NCBI GenBank assembly: GCA_026397855.1
Contig: JAPLUA010000623.1
Coordinates: forward strand, 1 to 11,695
Direction of reading: 5' to 3'
Length of the DNA stretch: 11,695 nucleotides
DNA from: Verrucomicrobiota bacterium
Lineage (GTDB): Bacteria > Verrucomicrobiota > Verrucomicrobiia > Limisphaerales > UBA8199
Shown: in pieces, positions 7,138-11,695 of the stretch
Layout: the number at the start of each line of letters is the position of its first letter
How positions within the stretch are numbered: the first letter of the stretch is position 1
Translations under genes and position numbers: made by a program
The notes under the pieces: model-generated
What the model saw: the letters and a program-made list of their open reading frames with translations, nothing else
Told to the model about the DNA's origin: nothing
Databases searched by the model: none

Positions 7138-7907
7138 ACTCTACCGAGCCAGCCGCCGGGCAGCCGGCTACCCCCCGGAACCCACCCGCGATTCGCCCCG
7201 CTGCCGTTCGCTATTCCACCGTGGAACTCCTGGTGGCGCTAGCCCTCCTGTTTGTATCCGCACCCTTTGTCCAGGACCTGCCGGACGGTGATCTGGTTGA
7301 AGCCCTGCTGCTGACGCTGGTGATGGTGTTCGCCGTGCTGGCGATCGGCGCACGGCGCAAGGTTTTGATCGTTGCACTCGTATTGCTCGCTCCCGCCCTG
7401 GCAGGGAAGTGGGTTAACCACTTCCGCCCCGACCTGCTGCATCCGGCAATCTTTTTCGTGGCCACCGTCGCCTTCTTCTCCTTTGTCATCGCGCGCCTAC
7501 TCGTTTTCATTGTGCGCGCACCCCGGGTGGACACCAACGTTCTCTGCGCCGGTGTGGCGGGCTTTTTGATGCTGGCTTTGCTGTGGGCGCCGGCCTACGC
7601 CGCCGTCGCCCGCTTGAACCCACACGCGTTCACTCTGCCTGCGGCCCCGGATGCGCCGGGCGCATTGGATGGTTTCAGCGCCCTTTACTTCAGTGTTATC
7701 ACCCTCTGCACCGTCGGCTACGGCGACATCGCGCCAGTTTCCAGAGTCGCCCGAATGCTCGCGATGATGGAAGCCATCACCGGACTGTTCTACATGGCGG
7801 TGCTGATCTCGCGCCTGGTGTCTGTCTTCTCCTCCAGCCCGAGCCAGACGACGCCGGCGGCGCCAACGACTCCTGCCCGAAGCTCGCCTTCTGAAACTAA
7901 CGAGTGA
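7134..7907 (+). CDS. Potassium channel family protein (Ion_trans_2 pore)
   Basis: This is a 257-residue inner-membrane channel. The pore loop carries the potassium selectivity filter TVGYGD at residues 193-198, preceded by the pore helix FSALYFSVITLC (181-192). Before it lie five hydrophobic segments (about 30-46, 57-73, 77-91, 104-127 and 136-158), and one follows (205-232). So the fold is six-segment, but without an arginine-rich voltage-sensor helix. There is no RCK/TrkA-N domain; the last 25 residues are a Ser/Thr/Pro-rich tail. K+ selectivity follows from the filter, while gating is unknown. No Shine-Dalgarno precedes ATG 7134, so translation is probably coupled to the 27-residue ORF. 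The stop overlaps the GTG of the porin gene. A role in setting membrane potential or ionic balance alongside envelope transport is only inference. Confidence 0.9.
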   Translation: MNSTEPAAGQPATPRNPPAIRPAAVRYSTVELLVALALLFVSAPFVQDLPDGDLVEALLLTLVMVFAVLAIGARRKVLIVALVLLAPALAGKWVNHFRPDLLHPAIFFVATVAFFSFVIARLLVFIVRAPRVDTNVLCAGVAGFLMLALLWAPAYAAVARLNPHAFTLPAAPDAPGALDGFSALYFSVITLCTVGYGDIAPVSRVARMLAMMEAITGLFYMAVLISRLVSVFSSSPSQTTPAAPTTPARSSPSETNE

Positions 7908-9508
7908 CAAAGCTGATGCGCCAATTCCACGCCTCCTCGTTCACGTATCTCGCAAACCTGCTGGTTCAATGCACTTGCGCCTGTTGTGTTCTTACGCAGC
8001 CAGCACGGGCAGAGCCAGCCTCCCCAAACGCTGGACCGGGCCAAGTGCTTCTCAACGGCAGCCTGGGTCAGCTAATCAAGGTGCCTAGCAACGCCGTGCC
8101 CGCCAACCTCCTGCCCCCGCCCGGTATCGGACTGGAGTATCAGGTTCCCCAACCCACACGCGGAACCCAGGTTCCCGAACCGGTGCAGCAGCGGCTAAAA
8201 GAGGCCCAGCAGAAACAGACCGGCCCCGAACTCTTCCCCGCGGCCCAGCCCAGTCTGATGCCCTACCTGGGCTCCAACGACGAGCTGGGCAACACCGCCA
8301 TCCGCCCCGACCCGCTCATTCCTTCTATGCCGTGGGATGTGCTGATGCAGCGCGTCAAATACGAGCTTTCCCAATACGGCCTGCGCTACTCCCTGAAGCA
8401 AACCGTCACCGTGATGACGATGACGGATGTCAAACAGGGTAATGACTATCTGGCCTTCTATACGCTCGATCTGCCCTCCAAATTGGCACTCTACAGCACC
8501 GCCGGTGGCAGCAGCGCCGGCTGGCTCAGCTCAAAAATCGAATACAAGACCGGCCTCGACAACGCGGGCGACTCCCAGTCCCCTAAGTCCAACCTGGGCA
8601 CCCTGACCGCTCCTGCTAACATATACTCCAAGGTCAACGGCGTGCGCTTGCCCGAGCTGGCCTGGCAGCAATCCCTGTTCGATGGCCGCCTTGTTGGTGT
8701 GGCGGGGGGCGTTGACCAAGGCAACTACTTCGACGCCAATACCTATGCCAATAGCGGCCGCGGCCAGTACCTCAACTCCGCCCTCGTTAACAGCATGGTC
8801 CTGCCGCTATCCGCCTACAACCTGGGCGGCAACCTTCAATGGCAGCCGTTGCCTGACTGTTATGCGATGCTCGGCTATTCGGTCGGCCAGGCTCCGGCCG
8901 GCCAGTTGCCTTGGAAAGATTTCAGTTGGAACCACTGGTCGCTGCTGGGCGAAATCGGCTTTGCGCCCAAGAATGTCCTCGGCCTTGGCCCGGGCGTTTA
9001 TCGTATTCAGCCTTTCGTGGCGCAGGTGACAGGCATGGCACAGACAACGTACTCCTTCACGCCTTCGGGAAGCACCAACTCTACCAGCGTCACGCTCAAC
9101 TCCCCCACCAACAGTCCGGTCCAGGCAGGCTTATGCTTCAATCTCCAGCAGCAACTCGGCCTAGACTCGCGATTTGGCTGGTTCGGGCGCTTTGGTTTTG
9201 GCGGGGAGTTGGTCAGCGCGGGTGCCGCGGCTCAGGCGGGCACCGGTCTCGGCATGAGAGGGCCGTTGGAATATGCCGGTTTGTTCCCTTCCCGAAAGAA
9301 TGACGTCGTCGGAATCGGCTTTGTCTGGAGCCAGCCTTCGTGGAGTTCCTCCGGCCCGGCGTATCACAACGAGTATATGCTGGAAGCCGGCTACGTCTTG
9401 CAACTCACCCCCTTCGCCAGACTCCAGCCCGACCTGCAAGTCGTTTGGAACCCCGCGTACAATCCGAACGCGAGCCACGCCTTGGTCTTCCAGCTTCAGC
9501 TCGATTGA
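7904..9508 (+). CDS. OprB-type carbohydrate-selective porin
   Basis: This 534-residue outer-membrane barrel resembles the OprB family, whose known members pass sugars. An export signal is likely at residues 1-36, ending at TQPARA. A low-complexity Pro/Gln-rich region then runs to about residue 110. The barrel follows from about 140. Typical family features are the paired strands GRLVGVAGGVDQGNYFDANT, then LNLG-type loops (YNLGGNLQWQPL), and the C-terminal YMLEAGYVLQLTPFARLQPD segment with VVWNPAYNPN. The protein does not end in Phe but in LQLD. The start is GTG 7904, overlapping the channel stop as GTGA; ATG 7916 is an alternative. No good ribosome binding site is seen, consistent with coupling. 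It is the last gene of the run. Its stop sits exactly where the opposite formylglycine-enzyme-like gene is cut. Confidence 0.88.
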   Translation: MTKLMRQFHASSFTYLANLLVQCTCACCVLTQPARAEPASPNAGPGQVLLNGSLGQLIKVPSNAVPANLLPPPGIGLEYQVPQPTRGTQVPEPVQQRLKEAQQKQTGPELFPAAQPSLMPYLGSNDELGNTAIRPDPLIPSMPWDVLMQRVKYELSQYGLRYSLKQTVTVMTMTDVKQGNDYLAFYTLDLPSKLALYSTAGGSSAGWLSSKIEYKTGLDNAGDSQSPKSNLGTLTAPANIYSKVNGVRLPELAWQQSLFDGRLVGVAGGVDQGNYFDANTYANSGRGQYLNSALVNSMVLPLSAYNLGGNLQWQPLPDCYAMLGYSVGQAPAGQLPWKDFSWNHWSLLGEIGFAPKNVLGLGPGVYRIQPFVAQVTGMAQTTYSFTPSGSTNSTSVTLNSPTNSPVQAGLCFNLQQQLGLDSRFGWFGRFGFGGELVSAGAAAQAGTGLGMRGPLEYAGLFPSRKNDVVGIGFVWSQPSWSSSGPAYHNEYMLEAGYVLQLTPFARLQPDLQVVWNPAYNPNASHALVFQLQLD

Positions 9509-9968
9509 TGGCATACGCATAAACGCCTTGCCAAAGGCTCCACGTCACCAAATTCGTGTCCATGTAAAACGCCGACACGCTGACCGTGATGGGAACCGCG
9601 TTGGCAGAGCCATCCAGAGTATCCCCCATCGTAAAACTGCCAGCGGGAATGAGCACCATGCCGCTGGGTGTAGGGGGCGGTGGCGGCGGCGTGTAGCCCA
9701 CCCCGCGTACGCGGTAATACATCGGCATGCTCACCTGGATGGTGCCACTCGGGCCGACCGTCACCGCGTCCAACCCGGACCAGTTCGTTTGCCACGGCCC
9801 GGCCAGTGACGAGGCCCATTCTACGCCCGCAAGCATGGCCGGTTCCAGGTTCGTGCAGACCAGAACGCCGTTCTGGCTGGATGAGCTTATGACCGGCAGT
9901 TGAGCTTGAGCCCGATTGATGCCCGCGAGCAACGCCAGCGTGAGGTACAGGTGCAGATTTGTTCTCAT
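9504..9968 (-). pseudogene. Truncated formylglycine-generating-enzyme-like (SUMF1/FGE-sulfatase domain) protein
   Basis: The minus-strand ORF from ATG 9968 begins with a signal peptide (cleavage near QAQ, residue 23). A beta-rich module follows (VEWASSLAGPWQTNWSGLDA, then VSMPMYYRVRG) and then a Pro-rich linker (94-101). The start of an FGE-sulfatase domain comes next: GMVLIPAGSFTMGDTLDG (103-120), VSAFYMDTNLVTWSLWQGVYAY (130-151). At about residue 155 homology stops, and the frame runs on for 32 meaningless residues antisense to the porin, ending at 9405. Intact domains have roughly 200 more residues including the catalytic cysteines, all missing here. Proteins of this style in Verrucomicrobia are exported and may not be true sulfatase activators. 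The promoter region is intact-looking but no clear ribosome binding site precedes the ATG. Confidence 0.75.
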
Positions 9969-10142
9969 AATAGATTCAGATTCAGGCGTCTTTAGGTGGA
10001 CGAGATCTCCTATATTACAAAGATAGCAAAACGCCAGGGATAGCGCAAACGGAAGAAGACAGAATAATTCTGCGGTAGCGGGAACCTCCTCCTGTCCTGC
10101 TGCGATACATGGAGCCGGAGGTCAGCTTCACGAACTCGCTGC

Positions 10143-10158
10143 TGTGCCACGCGGCACA
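10143..10158. repeat. Small hairpin in the gap upstream of the truncated FGE-like gene
   Basis: TGTGCC (10143-10148) pairs with GGCACA (10153-10158) around ACGC. It has no following T-run on either strand, so it is not a convincing terminator. Apart from this hairpin, 9969-10170 shows no gene I can support. Confidence 0.35.
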
Positions 10159-10185
10159 TACCCGGCGAGAGATCCAGCGCGGAAA

Positions 10186-10447
10186 TTAATGCCGGCGCAG
10201 GATCAGGCGGTGGTCCACGCGGCGGGTTTGGTGGAATTCGAGTGGAGGAAGATCGGTGAGAGTGGGGGACTCGGTCTCGTTGAGGGTGATCTTCGCCATC
10301 GCTTGCAGGGCGCGCCAGCGAGGCCATTCGAGGTCGGGGGCGTGGGCGATCTGGCGGAAGAGGCTGCGCCATTCAATGATCACGCGGTCAATGTCCCCGG
10401 GGCCGAGCGGGTCGGTAATCCAGATCTGCTTGGCGAGCGGGTTGTTG
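10186..10447 (-). pseudogene. Duplicated 3' end of the right-edge gene (262-base repeat, copy 1)
   Basis: This segment aligns without gaps to 11226-11487 at an offset of 1040 bases, with 16 mismatches in 262 (about 94% identity). Read on the minus strand it encodes the same C-terminus (NPLAKQIWITDPLGPGDIDR to HRLILRRH), closed by TAA at 10186-10188. The right copy ends in TGA. There are seven amino-acid differences over 86 residues, so most changes are spread without strong regard to the protein. Upstream of this segment (10448 on) the frame leaves the family and runs antisense through the antitoxin, so no complete gene exists here. Similarity also continues for about 16 bases past the stop (10171-10186 against 11201-11216), after a 10-base indel. 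Confidence 0.8.
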
Positions 10448-10464
10448 CGAGTGAGTGTCAATTC

Positions 10465-10494
10465 TTGCCGATTATGCCTGCGAGGTGCTAGATT
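10465..10494 (+). promoter_or_regulatory. Candidate promoter of the toxin-antitoxin operon
   Basis: TTGCCG (10465-10470) and TAGATT (10489-10494) are 18 bases apart and begin just beyond the end of repeat copy 1. The -10 element ends only six bases before the antitoxin ATG, and no Shine-Dalgarno is present. The transcript would therefore be leaderless or nearly so. Confidence 0.35.
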
Positions 10495-10500
10495 CCAGCC

Positions 10501-10704
10501 ATGAGCAGCATTGCTGAAATTGAAGACGCCATAGAAAGGCTGCCTGCTCCGCAGGTAGATGAACTGGCTTGCTGGCTGGAAGCGCTTCGGGTCAGGCGGG
10601 CTATGCCCCCACCGGTTGAAAGCTGGCTGCAACGCGCACGTGGGGCCGCGCGCTCCGGCGAAACGACAGCAAAGGTGATGGCCCTTACCCGGGGTGAGGA
10701 GTGA
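10501..10704 (+). CDS. Type II toxin-antitoxin system antitoxin
   Basis: This 67-residue acidic N-terminal and basic C-terminal protein begins MSSIAEIEDAIERLPAPQVD, a pattern common among small antitoxins paired with PIN toxins. The first 30 residues should be helical; the LPAPQVDELACWLE stretch is typical. The C-terminal part, rich in Ala, Arg and Glu, would wrap the toxin. It directly precedes and overlaps the PIN toxin by four bases (GTGA, 10701-10704), the usual antitoxin-first order. Such antitoxins normally repress their own operon, but no DNA-binding fold is obvious to me. The family within type II antitoxins is not assigned. Confidence 0.72.
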   Translation: MSSIAEIEDAIERLPAPQVDELACWLEALRVRRAMPPPVESWLQRARGAARSGETTAKVMALTRGEE

Positions 10705-11102
10705 ATCTTTTCGATACCAACGTGTTGCTGGACATCGCGACCGCCGACCCCACATGGCTCGCGTGGTCGGAAACCCAATTTCGCATGATCGCAGCGAAGG
10801 GGCCGATTCTCATCAACCCAATCATCTACGCTGAACTGGCACCGGCTTTTACGAGTGCTGCCGACTTGAACAAATGGCTTGATCCGGCGATTTTTCGGCG
10901 GCTGCCTCTGCCTTACGGCGCTGGGTGGATCGCCGCAGAAGCCTTTTTGAAATATCGTCGTGGTGGCGGCGCGAAGATCTCGCCGCTGCCCGATTTCTAT
11001 ATCGGAGCCCATGCCGAGATCGAGAAGTGGACGCTGGTGACGAGAGATGCTGCCCGTTATCACACCTATTTTCCAAACGTTGCGCTCATCACACCGCCTT
11101 GA
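10701..11102 (+). CDS. PIN-domain toxin, VapC-like ribonuclease
   Basis: This 133-residue protein is a complete PIN domain, the fold of VapC RNases that cleave tRNA or rRNA when free of antitoxin. The four acidic positions are all visible: Asp5 in LFDTNVLLD, Glu45 in IYAEL, Asp98 in PLPDFYIGAHA and Asp116 in LVTRDAARY. The closing RYHTYFPNVALITP strand is typical. Translation starts at GTG 10701, overlapping the antitoxin stop, with GAGGAG just upstream. The active site looks intact, so the toxin should be functional. It lies inside the pair of 262-base repeats. The 123 bases after its stop hold no gene or clear terminator. Confidence 0.9.
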   Translation: MNLFDTNVLLDIATADPTWLAWSETQFRMIAAKGPILINPIIYAELAPAFTSAADLNKWLDPAIFRRLPLPYGAGWIAAEAFLKYRRGGGAKISPLPDFYIGAHAEIEKWTLVTRDAARYHTYFPNVALITPP

Positions 11103-11225
11103 CCGGTTGCACCAGTCCCAATCCAACAATCTCATCGGTTCGCAGACCTATTTCCGGCTCGTAGCAATTAATACGCTTTCTGGTCGAAAACAAGCTGCCG
11201 GGTCCAGCACGGAAATCCATGCCTC

Positions 11226-11487
11226 TCAATGCCGCCGCAGGATCAGGCGGTGGTCGACGCGGCGGGTTTGGTGGAATTCGAGCGGAGGAAGATCGGTGAG
11301 GGTGGGGGACTCGGTCTCGTTGAGGGTGGTCTTGGCCATCGCTTGCAGGGACCGCCAGCGAGGCCATTGGAGGTCGGGGGCGTGGGCGATCTGGCGGAGG
11401 AGGCTGCGCCATTCAATGATCACGCGGTCAATGTCCCCGGGGCCGAGCAGGTCGGTAATCCAGGTTTGCTTGGCCAGCGGGTTCTTG
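11226..11487. repeat. 262-base direct repeat, copy 2
   Basis: Gapless partner of 10186-10447, about 94% identical. Here the repeat is continuous with a longer open gene, so this is the copy in its native context. The pair brackets a roughly 780-base interval that contains the toxin-antitoxin operon and little else. Confidence 0.85.
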
Positions 11488-11695
11488 TGAACCGAGGCGA
11501 CAATCTGCTCGGCCCCGGCGCCGTACTTGGGAGGAACGCCGTTCTCAAGGTATCCGGGAATGGACTGGAGCCCGTACCTTTGGTGACAAACAATCCCTAG
11601 CCGCCCGCCCCAGCGGTTCATATCATCGCCTGCAAAACGGAATCCGGCATCCAGGTCCGCGAGGCCGTAAATCAACTCGTCGAGCGAGTAGGCTC
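11226..11695 (-). CDS. Unrecognised protein, C-terminal part (runs off the right edge)
   Basis: The minus-strand frame is open from the window edge to TGA at 11226-11228, at least 155 codons, with strong G/C third-position bias. The visible sequence includes LDELIYGLADLDAGFRFAGD, a Trp/Gly-rich NRWGGRLGIVCHQRYG, and VASVHKNPLAKQTWITDLLG, then GDIDRVIIEWRSLLRQIAHA. It ends with a basic tail RRVDHRLILRRH. It looks like a soluble protein; no membrane segment or signal peptide can be seen because the start is missing. I do not recognise the family. Its last 87 codons, stop included, are duplicated at 10186-10447 on the other side of the toxin-antitoxin pair. Confidence 0.65.
   Translation of the reverse strand, partial: AYSLDELIYGLADLDAGFRFAGDDMNRWGGRLGIVCHQRYGLQSIPGYLENGVPPKYGAGAEQIVASVHKNPLAKQTWITDLLGPGDIDRVIIEWRSLLRQIAHAPDLQWPRWRSLQAMAKTTLNETESPTLTDLPPLEFHQTRRVDHRLILRRH

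Noticed and set aside
9522..9545. Short stem GCCTT/AAGGC as porin terminator
   Set aside because: Only five pairs, no T-run, and it lies inside the truncated FGE-like coding sequence.
10109..10189. 26-codon ORF MEPEVSFTNSLLCHAAHTRR...
   Set aside because: No ribosome binding site, no family resemblance, and it runs into the repeat's stop region; likely random.
10186..10755. 189-residue minus-strand ORF as one gene
   Set aside because: Only its last 87 codons, stop included, belong to the duplicated gene tail. The rest is antisense to the antitoxin and toxin start.
11229..11600. 123-residue plus-strand ORF over the right-hand repeat
   Set aside because: It is antisense to the minus-strand gene with the better codon pattern and lacks any recognisable domain.

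Overview
The window looks like accessory or slowly decaying chromosome from a high-GC member of the PVC group, most likely Verrucomicrobiota (Limisphaerales/Pedosphaera-like). This rests on recalled family style: a secreted formylglycine-enzyme-like protein with a Pro-rich linker, a tyrosine recombinase tail with the DVLRHT motif, a FadL-like porin starting IELYEIASPD, and dispersed palindromic repeats. No rRNA, tRNA or CRISPR array was seen.

Layout. 1-236: a broken tyrosine recombinase tail on the minus strand, ending at a palindromic repeat. 377-1651: a FadL/OmpP1 outer-membrane transporter. 1652-1976: an unrecognised coding remnant, then a good promoter and ribosome binding site. 1977-9508: a co-directional run on the plus strand. 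It comprises a long arylsulfatase whose leader seems to carry an inserted palindromic repeat, a DUF1254/DUF1214 lipoprotein, a DUF4239 membrane protein broken by a frameshift near its start, a 27-residue ORF, a TVGYGD potassium channel and an OprB-type porin. The last four are chained by 4-base ATGA/GTGA overlaps. 9504-9968 (minus): a formylglycine-enzyme-like gene cut off where the porin gene ends. 10186-11487: a type II toxin-antitoxin pair (PIN toxin) lying between two 262-base direct repeats. The right-hand repeat is the 3' end of an unrecognised minus-strand gene that runs off the window.

How the genes may work together (inference). Two outer-membrane entry routes (FadL-like for hydrophobic solutes, OprB-like for sugars), an exported sulfatase and an exported DUF1254 lipoprotein form a cell-envelope set. 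It could desulfate and import sulfated organic compounds. The DUF4239 protein and the K+ channel are inner-membrane partners of unclear role. The sulfatase needs its Cys185 converted to formylglycine. The only related gene here is the truncated one, which cannot be active, so maturation must come from elsewhere.

Decay and rearrangement are a theme: a truncated recombinase, a truncated formylglycine-enzyme-like gene, a frameshifted DUF4239 gene, a repeat inside a signal-peptide leader and a duplicated gene tail around a toxin-antitoxin cassette.
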